A stretch of 64,000 nt of DNA from Alteromonas marina (GTDB taxonomy: Bacteria > Pseudomonadota > Gammaproteobacteria > Enterobacterales > Alteromonadaceae): the NCBI RefSeq assembly GCF_000808575.1, contig NZ_JWLW01000014.1, positions 62,001 to 126,000 of the forward strand. The letters are read 5' to 3'. Both the position numbers and the translations under genes were made by a program. The notes under the pieces were generated by a model that saw only the letters and a program-made list of their open reading frames with translations, was not told where the DNA came from and ran no database searches. Shown here piece by piece: positions 1-9,308 of this stretch. Numbering within the stretch: position 1 is the first letter of the stretch; every line of letters starts with the position of its first letter.

Positions 1-185
1 GGTTTTGATTGCCAATAGTGAAAGTCTTAGTAAAAAATGGTCTATACCTTATCCATCACGTATTCCCAATACATCAAAAACGGTTATATCTAACGTCTGG
101 TTTTACTAGTACATCATTCGCTTTACCAATTTCGTCCTGGATAACCCCATTAGTGATCGGGTTGTGTCAACTATTCGTAACGAAG
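1..185. other. Upstream region of metK, no supported gene
   Basis: I see no credible gene here. The only open frame (9-203, plus strand) has no ribosome binding site, is low in complexity and runs into the MetJ operator. In related bacteria a divergent gene often lies upstream of metK, but no start for it is visible inside the window. Confidence 0.5.
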
Positions 186-217
186 AGACTTTTAGACGTC
201 TAGAAGTAAAGACTGGT
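186..217 (+). promoter_or_regulatory. Tandem MetJ operator boxes of metK
   Basis: Four contiguous 8-mers fit the met box AGACGTCT: AGACTTTT (186-193), AGACGTCT (194-201, perfect), AGAAGTAA (202-209) and AGACTGGT (210-217). MetJ with bound S-adenosylmethionine is known to bind tandem met boxes and repress methionine genes. The array lies just upstream of a TACAAT hexamer (236-241) that could be the -10 element, so it would cover the -35 region. Seen directly; repression is inferred. Confidence 0.8.
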
Positions 218-280
218 ATTTATAACTTGTTTTAGTACAATATACGACTATTTTGATAATTTAACGCTTACGGAGCATTT

Positions 281-1426
281 ATGGCCACGCATTTATTCAC
301 ATCCGAGTCAGTGTCTGAAGGACATCCGGACAAAATTGCTGATCAGATCTCAGATGCGGTTCTTGACGCTATTTTAGAACAAGATCCTCGCGCTCGGGTG
401 GCCTGCGAAACGTATGTAAAAACCGGTATGGTTTTGGTGGGTGGTGAAGTAACTACCTCTGCATGGGTAGATATTGAAGAGCTTACCCGAAAAACAGTTA
501 AAGAAATTGGCTACACGCACTCAGATATGGGCTTCGACGCTGATTCATGTGCGGTATTAAATGCTATTGGCAAACAGTCACCTGACATCAATCAAGGTGT
601 TGACCGTGCAAGCCTTGAAGAACAAGGTGCGGGTGACCAAGGTCTAATGTTTGGCTACGCTAGCGACGAAACTGACGTACTAATGCCTGCGCCGATCACG
701 TACTCTCACCGCCTTGTTCAAAAACAAGCCGAAGTGCGTAAATCTGGTAAGCTAGACTGGTTACGCCCAGATGCTAAAAGCCAAATTACTTTCAAATATG
801 AAAACGACAAGCCTGTTGGCATCGACGCGGTTGTGCTTTCAACCCAGCACTGTGATTCAGTGAGCACTGAAACAGTTCGCGAAGCGGTAATGGAAGAAAT
901 TATTAAGCCAGTGCTGCCTAGTGAATGGATTGATGGAAATACACGCTTTCACATTAACCCAACGGGACGATTCGTTATCGGTGGTCCAATGGGCGACTGC
1001 GGCTTAACAGGTCGTAAAATCATTGTTGATACTTACGGTGGTATGGCCCGTCACGGCGGTGGTGCATTCTCTGGTAAAGATCCATCAAAAGTAGACCGCA
1101 GTGCAGCATACGCGGGTCGTTACGTTGCTAAGAACATTGTTGCAGCAGGTCTTGCCAAGCGTTGCGAAATCCAAGTGTCTTATGCAATCGGTGTGGCAGA
1201 GCCAACGTCTATCAGTATCGATACCTTTGGTACAGGTGTGGTAGATGAGAAAACGTTAGTAGCACTGGTCCGTGAACATTTCGACCTACGCCCGTATGGA
1301 CTTATTCAAATGCTAGACCTTGAGCGCCCTATTTACCGCCCAACGGCTGCTTACGGTCACTTTGGTCGTGACGAATTTCCATGGGAAGCAACAGATAAAG
1401 CAGAAGCGTTAAAAGCATCGATTTAA
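281..1426 (+). CDS. metK: S-adenosylmethionine synthetase
   Basis: MetK makes S-adenosylmethionine from methionine and ATP in the cytoplasm, supplying methylation and polyamine synthesis. The 381-residue product has the family's usual length. GHPDKIAD near residue 14 contributes the ATP-site histidine and metal-binding residues. The signature [12 protein letters not shown] lies near residue 117 and the glycine-rich GGGAFSGKD loop near 260. The ATG at 281 follows GGAG at 272-275. It is a single-gene unit with a MetJ operator upstream and a hairpin terminator downstream, so feedback repression by its own product is expected. Confidence 0.98.
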   Translation: MATHLFTSESVSEGHPDKIADQISDAVLDAILEQDPRARVACETYVKTGMVLVGGEVTTSAWVDIEELTRKTVKEIGYTHSDMGFDADSCAVLNAIGKQSPDINQGVDRASLEEQGAGDQGLMFGYASDETDVLMPAPITYSHRLVQKQAEVRKSGKLDWLRPDAKSQITFKYENDKPVGIDAVVLSTQHCDSVSTETVREAVMEEIIKPVLPSEWIDGNTRFHINPTGRFVIGGPMGDCGLTGRKIIVDTYGGMARHGGGAFSGKDPSKVDRSAAYAGRYVAKNIVAAGLAKRCEIQVSYAIGVAEPTSISIDTFGTGVVDEKTLVALVREHFDLRPYGLIQMLDLERPIYRPTAAYGHFGRDEFPWEATDKAEALKASI

Positions 1427-1453
1427 TTCGACAACCAAATAACGCTTTTAAAT

Positions 1454-1515
1454 ACGCCGCTCAGTTTTTATAACGCTTTGCAAAAAAGTGTTAGTATAAA
1501 CTAGCGGCGTTTTTT
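1454..1515 (+). terminator. Long-stem terminator of metK
   Basis: ACGCCGCT (1454-1461) pairs with AGCGGCGT (1503-1510). The intervening sequence continues the stem (AGTTT with AAACT, TAACGCT with AGTGTTA by one wobble), giving a nearly continuous hairpin followed by a T run. Its position 28 bp after the metK stop fits an intrinsic terminator. Confidence 0.75.
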
Positions 1516-1666
1516 ATTTGGCTAGCAAAATCAACGAAACAAATAAAAAACAGCAAAGAATATTTTCATCATTTATTTTTTGCAGCTATGCTTAAATAAC
1601 GAACACACTATCGCTTGTAGTTTCTGGTTGTTTACAAGCCATGATAACAACAACTTGGGCTCTTCC

Positions 1667-2137
1667 ATGAATGTGGTTACTGGAATTCTTCTGGCACTTA
1701 CTTTGGCTGCGTCTATGGCGGCTTCCCCCGTGCTCGCGGAAATGAATGCTCCCCACTACAGTCCTATCCAATTCAAAAGCAAAAAAATAGCGCGGTGGCA
1801 GATAAATAGTATGTACCGCATTCAATCTACAACCGAAACTTATCTATACGACAACAGTTATACCTACCCAGCGGGGTCTCAAGGTATGTTTAGCGCCAGC
1901 CGGCGGTTTAACACTTGGGTTCCGCAAAAGGTCTATGCAACGTACAAAACCAACAATACCGCCTTTCAGCATTACGCAGAGTGGCTTTATTTACCTCATG
2001 ATGTAGGTACTTTTACTCGGTTGGGCTGGCTGCTTGGCAAAAGCGAGGGTTTAAACATGGCGGTAGAACTTGAACATAGGCAAGTTGGGGAAGAAGAAAA
2101 CATGGCCCTTTCTTTGGGGGTGAACTACCTGTTCTGA
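1667..2137 (+). CDS. Small secreted or outer-membrane protein, unknown family
   Basis: A product of 156 residues when started at the ATG at 1667. That start opens with a typical signal peptide (MNVVTGILLALTLAA, alanine-rich, cleavage near ASPVLA). A longer frame from a TTG at 1580 adds polar residues before the signal sequence and is less likely. The mature part alternates aromatic and polar residues and ends in a C-terminal phenylalanine (GVNYLF), as in outer-membrane beta-barrel proteins. No family is recognised. It stands alone between metK and an exonuclease gene on the opposite strand. Export is well supported; the barrel fold is inference. Confidence 0.6.
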   Translation: MNVVTGILLALTLAASMAASPVLAEMNAPHYSPIQFKSKKIARWQINSMYRIQSTTETYLYDNSYTYPAGSQGMFSASRRFNTWVPQKVYATYKTNNTAFQHYAEWLYLPHDVGTFTRLGWLLGKSEGLNMAVELEHRQVGEEENMALSLGVNYLF

Positions 2138-2276
2138 TGAACATGTTAGCTTCCCGCTAACAAAACTCGTCATACACTTGCTGCCCGAGTTAATTAAAGC
2201 CAATCCTGCATTCACAACCTTTCCTAAGAAATGCTCCTGCACTTTCTGAGTAAGTATCTATCTATGCGATTTGGTA

Positions 2277-2780
2277 TTACCCTTGCGTGAGTTCAATGGT
2301 TTTCGCATAAGTTTGTTGAATAATCATCGCATCTGAACTTGCTCTATGGCGCTTAACATTATGCTCGGCTACGAGACTGTTTTTTACATCATGCCATCTT
2401 TCCATTTGAGGCTCAGTTAAAATATATTCAAGAGCGCGACAGGTGAAAGACATGTCAACGTTCGCTGCAGCGTAAAGTTTAATCAGCCAAGGGTTATCCA
2501 CTACCCATCCGTCGCTGTATACTATAGTGTTTCCTAGAAAGTTATTAAGCTCAACACACACTTTATAAGGGTCCTCACCTCGTGCTTGCAGCATTTGCTG
2601 AGAAATGCCATGTAGCGACTCAGCCTGCGAGTCCCAATGCACCCAAGAGGCAAATGGTCTAAGCAATTTGCACCACTTTGCACCATCATAGCGCACAATG
2701 CCAATCTCTATAGGATAACTCGCTGCCCCAAAACCACTTGCTTCCACATCTATTATTGTCGGCAGTGTTGTATTTCGCAC
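2277..2780 (-). CDS. DEDDh-type 3'-5' exonuclease (RNase T / DnaQ superfamily)
   Basis: A 167-residue single-domain protein. Exo I is IIDVEASGFG with the catalytic D-x-E pair near residues 11-13. A middle segment with DGWVVDNPW fits Exo II, and HRASSDA near residue 145 fits the HxAxxDA pattern of Exo III. The fold removes nucleotides from RNA or DNA 3' ends with two metal ions. The absence of further domains argues against a polymerase proofreading subunit and for a stand-alone nuclease. The substrate cannot be told from sequence. It is transcribed alone, converging on the upstream small secreted-protein gene. Confidence 0.85.
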   Translation of the reverse strand: MRNTTLPTIIDVEASGFGAASYPIEIGIVRYDGAKWCKLLRPFASWVHWDSQAESLHGISQQMLQARGEDPYKVCVELNNFLGNTIVYSDGWVVDNPWLIKLYAAANVDMSFTCRALEYILTEPQMERWHDVKNSLVAEHNVKRHRASSDAMIIQQTYAKTIELTQG

Positions 2781-3098
2781 TTATACTCCAAACTACTGTT
2801 TTCATTAATGTGTGTCAGTAAAAGAAGATACCTTTCACATAGGTACAGAAAGATTTTCTAAACAACCGTTTAGGGCGCAATTTTAGCCCCCTCACATAAC
2901 AACCACTCAACTGTATATTTCTAACGCAATAGCAGAATCGTGCCACATTACTATCTACTCGACTAAACTGAATACGGTGTCAAAAAAGAGAAACTGTTTA
3001 TAAAAAGCGCAAATTTATACTAAAGGATAATACGTAAATGGCAAAACGCTGAGCGCATTGCTATACACTTTTAGGGTAATCAATCAGGTGACTACCCC
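2781..3098. other. Divergent intergenic region (318 bp), no gene seen
   Basis: This lies between the divergent exonuclease and binding-protein genes and must hold both promoters. It is AT-rich. A small GGGC/GCCC hairpin occurs near 2874-2890. The only recognised element is the ribosome binding site AGGTGA before the ATG at 3099. Confidence 0.5.
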
Positions 3099-4277
3099 AT
3101 GCGTGCAAATCTTTTTCTATCAGCGCTCTTCTGCTTTTTTTCTCTCTTAAATTCATGCCTAGCTGACAACAACCAAGCACCTTTAATTATAGGTATAGAT
3201 GCCGACCTTTCAGCGGTAGCGGTCGAGGGAGGTATTGCTATTACTCGAGGCGTCGAGCTAGCCGTAGAAGAAATTAACGAAAAGGGCGGGATTCTCGGGC
3301 GTAAGCTTAAAGTGATGACCAAAGACCATCGAGGTAACCCGGCTCGCGGCATATTCAATATTGAACAGTTCGCCCAAATGCCCAACTTGCTAGCCGTAGT
3401 TGGTGGAGTTCATACCCCTGTAGTGCTAGCCGAAATAGATATTTTACATGCCAAGAATGTGCTAATGCTGGTACCGTGGGCCGCTGGCACACCAATTATT
3501 GATAACCAGCACTTCCCTAATAATGTTTTTCGAGTTTCAGTTCGTGACGCTGAAGCTGCATCGGTACTTATTGACTATGTAAAAACCAGGGGGCTGTCTA
3601 ACATTGCTTTGGTGCTTGAACGCACAGGCTGGGGTCGCTCTAATCTAGAATCGTTAACCCAAGCTGCGCAAGTACATGGCATAAATATCAGTGCAACTCA
3701 CTGGATAAATTGGCAGCAAAAAGATTTTTCCGAAGATGCCGCTGCAATTAAAGATTCAAAAGCTGACGGTGTTATATTGGTCACTAACGTACCTGAAGGT
3801 ACGGTTGTCGTCGACGCATTGGCTGAGCAAGGGTTGAGTTCGCTTCCGGTCGCTTCCCATTGGGGTATTGCTTCAGGTCAGTTTGCATCTCAATTAGCTA
3901 ACCCAATTAGCGAGTACGATATTTCCGTCCTTCAAACGTTTCACTTCGACCATCAAAAAAATAACAAGGCTAAACAGCTTTTAGAAGCCTACTACAATAA
4001 ATATGGGTTAATCGATGCTGTAGCCATTGATGGAGTCACAGGCTTAGCGCATGCGTATGATTTAATTCACTTAATTGCCATTGCTGCCGATAAAGCAGGT
4101 AGTACAAGTGTTGACGCGTTGCGTAGCGCCCTCGAATCACTTGAAAACATCCAGGGTGCAGTTAAATACTACAAAGCCCCATTTACAAAAGAACGGCATG
4201 ATGCGCTTTGGTCAAAGGATTATTTTATGACAAAATTTAATGATAAAGGCCACTTGGTCACAGTAGGCGATAAATAA
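3099..4277 (+). CDS. Periplasmic binding protein, LivJ/Peripla_BP_6 family
   Basis: A 392-residue protein with an N-terminal signal peptide (MRANLFLSALFCFFSLLNS, cleavage near residue 23). The body matches the branched-chain amino acid/amide binding-protein fold: IIGIDADLS at the start, GGILGRKLKV, then AVVGGVHTPVVLAE for the ligand loop. No permease or ATPase genes are adjacent. Its stop overlaps the start of a hybrid sensor kinase (TAATG), so the pair is translationally coupled. I infer that it feeds ligand information to the kinase rather than serving import. AGGTGA before the ATG is a good ribosome binding site. Confidence 0.85.
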   Translation: MRANLFLSALFCFFSLLNSCLADNNQAPLIIGIDADLSAVAVEGGIAITRGVELAVEEINEKGGILGRKLKVMTKDHRGNPARGIFNIEQFAQMPNLLAVVGGVHTPVVLAEIDILHAKNVLMLVPWAAGTPIIDNQHFPNNVFRVSVRDAEAASVLIDYVKTRGLSNIALVLERTGWGRSNLESLTQAAQVHGINISATHWINWQQKDFSEDAAAIKDSKADGVILVTNVPEGTVVVDALAEQGLSSLPVASHWGIASGQFASQLANPISEYDISVLQTFHFDHQKNNKAKQLLEAYYNKYGLIDAVAIDGVTGLAHAYDLIHLIAIAADKAGSTSVDALRSALESLENIQGAVKYYKAPFTKERHDALWSKDYFMTKFNDKGHLVTVGDK

Positions 4278-7156
4278 TGCAGCAAGAACATATGAGACTA
4301 CGTTCTCTATTGCTATCCAGCATGATCCCTAGGCTGGCATTGTTAATCACAGTACTTTCCATCACGCTGTTTGCGCTATCTTTTCATTTTATCGTTAAGC
4401 AAACTGACCACCTCCAACAGCAATCAGTGAAAGGGTTGGAGCAAGACATCAATTTCATTGTTAGTGATACAACACGTCAGCTAGCAGATTTAGCAGCTAA
4501 CGACATCATCATCAATTCGCTGGTAGATATAGAACAGCGGGACAACTACCTTTCTATGTTTTTTCGCTCTTTGAATCTTACCCAAGCAAAGAGTGTTGAA
4601 TTTGCGCTGTTTGATTTTGCTGGAAAGAAGGTTATTGATAAAAATTGGAGTGCGGCGCTTCCTGAGTCGTTAAGTAATGCGTGGCGCCAGCAAACCTTAG
4701 GTTCATCGAATACGTTTTCTTCTGTATCACAGTATGGCGTAGTCATTAGCGTTCCTGTCTTACTAAACGGCGTCTCTGAAGGTGCCCTTGTGATGTACGT
4801 TGACAGCCTTCAATCATTACTTGCGCCTTATCCACGCCTCACAAATCAGTTAGTGACTGATGCTAACGGAAATGTTCTTTTTAGCAGTGAGCCCTCACTC
4901 ATTGCTCCAAGTTCAAAGTTTTCAAACTTTAACCAAAGTGGCTATTCTATCAAGCAAACGAGTTGGAAGAACTTGCAGTTATACAGCGTAAAACCAACGA
5001 TTACTGCATACAGAGAGATGGCTTGGACAGGCATCGTTTTAGTTTCAATGATCGTGGGGTTTATCTTCATCATATTGCATATGGTGCGTATGACCGGCAC
5101 CTTGGCAGAGCGCACGCTTTCAAAGCTTTACAAGGATATTAAAAATCAACTTACCAGTAAAAAAGCAGCGTCTCTTCAAAATGACCAGCCAATAGAGGCC
5201 AAGGAGCTGGCAGACATCAGAGCCGCTTTTGATAAGCTTATTTGGGACTTAACAGAAGTATCGCTGTCCAACGAACAATTTTCGAATGTACTGGAGTCGA
5301 TGGGCGATATGCTGGTGGTAGTCGACCCGAATCAGGAAATCCTGCTTGCAAATAAGCGCTTCGAAGGTTTTTGCGAAGACCAATACGGCGAAAAAAATTC
5401 AATCCTAAAACTGATAGTACGAAAGCTAGCAGAGAAGCAGAGCGAAGAGCTTACGCATTTTTCAGTAACCACTGGCAAAGAGCGTTACATTCGATGGACG
5501 AAAGCATCTTTAGCCGATGCTAAGGGTAATATTCGTGGCAACATATATGTAGGAAGTGATGTTACCGAACAGCGCGCGTTAGAAAGCCATCTCAACGTGC
5601 TCACCCATGCGATGGATGAAGCAACGGTTTCGATTATTATTTCTGACGTTAAACGAGTCGGTCAGCCAATTATTTATGTAAATAGCGCGTTTGAAGAATT
5701 AACCGGCTACAAGCGTGGTGAAATGATTGGTCATAATTGTCGCAACATGCAAGGCGATGAAACCAATAAGCAAACAGTCGAACAAATACGAAAAGCCATA
5801 GCAACCCGCGAGCCTATAGAAACCACCCTCATTAACTATAAAAAAGACGGCAGTCTATTCTACAATAGGCTAAATCTAACACCGGTTAAAACCAATGGCG
5901 AAGTAACTCACTATATCGGTTTTCAGCAAGATGTTACGCAGCAACGTCAAACTGAACAATACCTACAAGATGCTAGAGAGAAAGCCGAGGAATCTGCGCG
6001 CCTGAAATCGAGCTTTTTGGCGAGTATGAGCCATGAGATACGCACTCCAATTCACGGGATTTCTGGCGTTTTACAGCTATTAGCAAACTCTGATTTGGCT
6101 GAAGAGCAAAAACATTATCTTTCATTAGCCAAATTTAGCATTCAAGGCCTATTGCATATCGTTAACGATATTTTGGATTTTTCAAAAATTGAGGCCGGCC
6201 AGCTACAAATTGAAGAAAACCCATTCGACATTCTAGAGTCACTTGAGAACCTTCAAAGTCAGTACGCCATTATGTGCCAAGAGAAAGGCCTTGAACTGCA
6301 CTTCCACTTTGATTTACAAGGTTTCCACGTAGTTCAGGGTGATGACGTACGCTTCAGACAGATTTTGTCGAACTTACTGGGTAACGCCGTGAAGTTCACC
6401 GATTCAGGCTACATTGAAGTAACCACAAGTATTAAGCAAAACGCAGATGATAGCCTTAATCTATTATGTAGCGTTAAAGATACCGGAATAGGTATTGCTG
6501 AGGATAAACAAGGCACCATTTTCGAAGTTTTCACGCAAGAAGATCTGTCAACTACTCGCAAGTTTGGTGGCACTGGCCTTGGCTTATCAATAAGCAAACA
6601 GCTTTGCGAACTTATGGGTGGTAATATAAAGCTTGAAAGTGCAAAAGGACACGGCAGTACCTTCTCATTCACCATATCCCTCGAACCTGCTGACGAGGCT
6701 TTGCTGAAGCCAGTTCACTACGCATCAGCGCTGACACGAGAAAAGGGTAAAAAACGTAAGGTTCTGATTGTCGAAGATAATGATATTAACCAGGTTATCG
6801 TAAAGCAGCACTTGAACAACCATACAACACTGAGTGCTAAATCTGGCTTAGAGGCATTAGAAGCATTAAATAAAATGAAGGTAACTTTTGATGTCATTCT
6901 TATGGACTGCCAAATGCCAGAAATGGATGGCTTTGAAGCCACCAGGCGTATCAGAAATGGTGAAGCCGGAGAACGCTACTTAAATGTACCTATCATCGCA
7001 CTAACCGCCAATGCCATGAAGGGTGATAAAGAGCGCTGTGTAAACGCGGGAATGGACGACTACTTAAGCAAGCCTTTTGAAGCTGTTGACCTTATTGATA
7101 AAATCGAGCATTGGGCAAGTTTTGAAAGAAATAGTGAAGAAAACGCAGTTCATTAA
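4277..7156 (+). CDS. Hybrid histidine kinase with LOV-like PAS domain
   Basis: 959 residues. In order: membrane segment about 17-40, periplasmic sensor region, membrane segment about 249-270, PAS about 333-437, LOV-like PAS about 447-555, HisKA with SHEIRTP (His586), HATPase with N box NLLGNAVKF and GTGLGLSIS, and a receiver with phosphoacceptor Asp877 in LMDCQMPEMDG. The second PAS keeps the residues of flavin-binding LOV domains: GHNCRNMQ with Cys488, Asn520, Asn530 and Gln550. The family autophosphorylates the histidine and passes phosphate to the receiver. No Hpt or output domain is present, so a separate phosphotransfer partner is expected. Light sensing is inferred. Confidence 0.9.
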   Translation: MQQEHMRLRSLLLSSMIPRLALLITVLSITLFALSFHFIVKQTDHLQQQSVKGLEQDINFIVSDTTRQLADLAANDIIINSLVDIEQRDNYLSMFFRSLNLTQAKSVEFALFDFAGKKVIDKNWSAALPESLSNAWRQQTLGSSNTFSSVSQYGVVISVPVLLNGVSEGALVMYVDSLQSLLAPYPRLTNQLVTDANGNVLFSSEPSLIAPSSKFSNFNQSGYSIKQTSWKNLQLYSVKPTITAYREMAWTGIVLVSMIVGFIFIILHMVRMTGTLAERTLSKLYKDIKNQLTSKKAASLQNDQPIEAKELADIRAAFDKLIWDLTEVSLSNEQFSNVLESMGDMLVVVDPNQEILLANKRFEGFCEDQYGEKNSILKLIVRKLAEKQSEELTHFSVTTGKERYIRWTKASLADAKGNIRGNIYVGSDVTEQRALESHLNVLTHAMDEATVSIIISDVKRVGQPIIYVNSAFEELTGYKRGEMIGHNCRNMQGDETNKQTVEQIRKAIATREPIETTLINYKKDGSLFYNRLNLTPVKTNGEVTHYIGFQQDVTQQRQTEQYLQDAREKAEESARLKSSFLASMSHEIRTPIHGISGVLQLLANSDLAEEQKHYLSLAKFSIQGLLHIVNDILDFSKIEAGQLQIEENPFDILESLENLQSQYAIMCQEKGLELHFHFDLQGFHVVQGDDVRFRQILSNLLGNAVKFTDSGYIEVTTSIKQNADDSLNLLCSVKDTGIGIAEDKQGTIFEVFTQEDLSTTRKFGGTGLGLSISKQLCELMGGNIKLESAKGHGSTFSFTISLEPADEALLKPVHYASALTREKGKKRKVLIVEDNDINQVIVKQHLNNHTTLSAKSGLEALEALNKMKVTFDVILMDCQMPEMDGFEATRRIRNGEAGERYLNVPIIALTANAMKGDKERCVNAGMDDYLSKPFEAVDLIDKIEHWASFERNSEENAVH

Positions 7157-7179
7157 CCTATTGTAGCGGGACATCGTGA

Positions 7180-7944
7180 ATGTATGCTTTAGCAAGATTA
7201 ACACCTCTCATAAAAAGAGTTTTTTCGATAAGTTTATTGGTAAATGTTTCGCTTTTTAGTGATACCGCCACTGCCGATGAAATATTGCGGTACAACCTTG
7301 GAACATCAGGTAATTCTATTCCATACGAAAATGCTGTCGACGAAGACAGGGCCGGTATTTTAGTTGAAATACTTCCACTAATTATGGATAGAGCTGATAT
7401 CAAGACAGAGAAAGTCATGCTGTCTACCAAACGCGCCATGCTTGCATTTAAAACAGGCGACCTTGATTTCGACTTCTTCAGTCCAAGCTGGCTGTCTAAA
7501 GATGAGCCTGCGGGTGACTTTACTTTTTCAGACACCCTTATAGATATCACAGAATATTTTATTACTCTGCCTGAAAATCATAGTCGATACCCTACTGTTA
7601 CCTCTATCTATGGTGAAACCGTAGGAATGATTTCCGGCTATGTGTATTTTGATTCTGATAAGTTCGTCAGAATGGATTTTCAAGCCGAGAACAACCTTAT
7701 CTCAGCCCTAGGCGCGAAACGGATAGATGTCATCATAATGGAGGAGGCATCGGCCCGTTACTGGTCTTCAATTCACGACATAAACATTGCCTTAGGGCCC
7801 ATCCATACCGCAGGCAAAATGGCTTTGCGTCTTCACAATAGACATAAAGATAAGCTTCCCGCCATTAACCGCGCCATTGCTGAATTAAAACAAACGGGTC
7901 AAATTGATAGAATACTTAACAAGTATTCTGACTTTTCATTATAA
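7180..7944 (+). CDS. Periplasmic solute-binding protein, SBP_bac_3-like
   Basis: A 254-residue protein with a signal peptide (cleavage near TATADE, residue 33) and the type II binding-protein pattern of polar amino-acid receptors: NAVDEDRAGILVEILPLIM, then DLDFDFFSPSW and a C-terminal LNKYSDF. It lies 23 bp after the hybrid kinase on the same strand, so it probably belongs to the same unit. It has no transporter partner. The three genes together look like a sensory module with two exported ligand-binding proteins around one membrane kinase; ligands are unknown. The ATG at 7180 is used; no strong ribosome binding site is visible. Confidence 0.8.
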   Translation: MYALARLTPLIKRVFSISLLVNVSLFSDTATADEILRYNLGTSGNSIPYENAVDEDRAGILVEILPLIMDRADIKTEKVMLSTKRAMLAFKTGDLDFDFFSPSWLSKDEPAGDFTFSDTLIDITEYFITLPENHSRYPTVTSIYGETVGMISGYVYFDSDKFVRMDFQAENNLISALGAKRIDVIIMEEASARYWSSIHDINIALGPIHTAGKMALRLHNRHKDKLPAINRAIAELKQTGQIDRILNKYSDFSL

Positions 7945-7963
7945 GCCACACGCGGTTTCAACA

Positions 7964-8908
7964 TTACGCCGTTGCTTTTTTGCCATAGCGTTTTACAGCG
8001 AATGGAAGTCTTATCGATTGGATTAAAAGGCAAAGACACACCAGCGTCATGCCACCCCATCCCAACGGCTTGAATACTTCACCAATTAGAAAAATAGCGA
8101 AAAGTGTCGCAACCAGTGGCTCGATTAACGTAATAAGCGTAGCTTTACTCGCTTCGGTAGTGCGAAGACCATAGCCAAATAGTAAATAACCAAGAAACAT
8201 TGGAACCACAGCCATATAGAGTGAAACGCTAATGTGGGTAGTATTAGCAAACAAGTTTTGACCGGTAAACCAGAGGGAAGGCAACAGCGCAACTGCAGCG
8301 CAACCGAAAAGTCCCGCCATGGCAGATTTTGAATTTGCGCCAGCGTCAATGTGTTGCTTCGCGGACCATGAGTACCCCGCGTAAGTTAAACCTGCAATTA
8401 AACCCAATAGAACGCCGAACACCTGATCATCTTTAGATGCTGACAACGCCATTGCGTCGTGTGCCTTCCCCATGGATAACATGCCAATCCCAAACGCACC
8501 AAACACAAAACTAATAAACCATTTTAAAGACACGGGCTTTTTACTTAAAAAGTACTCTAAAAGCGCAGCGAATAGTGGTGCACTGGCGATAGAAACCACG
8601 GTGCCTATGGCAACGCCTGACAAACGCATTGAGCTGTAGAAGGCCAGCGGATAAATTGCAACACATGCACTGCCAAACAGAAAGGTCAGTGGTGTAGAAA
8701 AAAGAATAGGTGCATCCTTTACCAGTGATTTTCGGGCACTAACACAAAGCAATACACCGCCTATACCCATTGCAAAGGCACCGATTGCCAAAGGACTGAT
8801 TTCTGGAGCGAACTGAGCGGCAGTGCCTGTTGTCCCCCACAGAAAGCTTGCTATAACAATTGCTAAGACCCCTTTTACTACATCGCTTGTATTCACTGCT
8901 TTCTCCAC
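7964..8908 (-). CDS. EamA/DMT-family exporter
   Basis: About 314 residues with ten hydrophobic segments in two related halves, the EamA (drug/metabolite transporter) architecture. The first segment carries IASFLWGTTGTAAQFAP, typical of the first repeat, and the second half has TLITLIEPLVATLFAIFLIGE. Members export amino acids or other metabolites across the inner membrane; the substrate is not predictable. I prefer the GTG at 8908 because AAGGTGAG lies 7 bp before it. An upstream in-frame GTG at 8920 has that motif overlapping it. It converges on the binding-protein gene, with 19 bp between their stops. Confidence 0.85.
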   Translation of the reverse strand: MEKAVNTSDVVKGVLAIVIASFLWGTTGTAAQFAPEISPLAIGAFAMGIGGVLLCVSARKSLVKDAPILFSTPLTFLFGSACVAIYPLAFYSSMRLSGVAIGTVVSIASAPLFAALLEYFLSKKPVSLKWFISFVFGAFGIGMLSMGKAHDAMALSASKDDQVFGVLLGLIAGLTYAGYSWSAKQHIDAGANSKSAMAGLFGCAAVALLPSLWFTGQNLFANTTHISVSLYMAVVPMFLGYLLFGYGLRTTEASKATLITLIEPLVATLFAIFLIGEVFKPLGWGGMTLVCLCLLIQSIRLPFAVKRYGKKATA

Positions 8909-9308
8909 TTTATTACTCACCTTCTTAGCTTTAACTGTTGAACAATGCTTTCACGTTGTACTTTCCACTTAACCCATCAGCTTTTACTGTGACGCTGATA
9001 TAAACCGATTGCTGCCGCTTGCTTTTATCACTCAGTCATTTTTGCTCTTAGGGTCAACACCACTTTCATAAAGATGATACGTAGATTATTGCTTTTGTAA
9101 TTAGCCAGATAGACGCTTCTTTTGACCTTTTAGACGCACATTCGACGCACGCTGAAATTAACATACAGCTAACACCAAGAGATGAAATCAAACCTACTAG
9201 ACTAAAGTTGAAATATTTATTTCATTACAGCTAGAAATGAATGCAATTTTTTGCCACATTACGCCCTTGCCTGATAACAAAATAGAAACAACCAACCTGG
9301 ATAGACTT
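8909..9308. other. Divergent intergenic region with a 16-bp dyad
   Basis: This 400-bp region must contain the exporter promoter and the TonB-receptor promoter. TGAAATA-TT-TATTTCA at 9209-9224 is an inverted repeat with perfect 7-bp arms, 85 bp before the receptor start, and may be an operator. No gene is supported. Confidence 0.4.

Noticed and set aside
9..203. 64-residue open frame at the left end
   Set aside because: No ribosome binding site, low complexity, and its end overlaps the MetJ operator.
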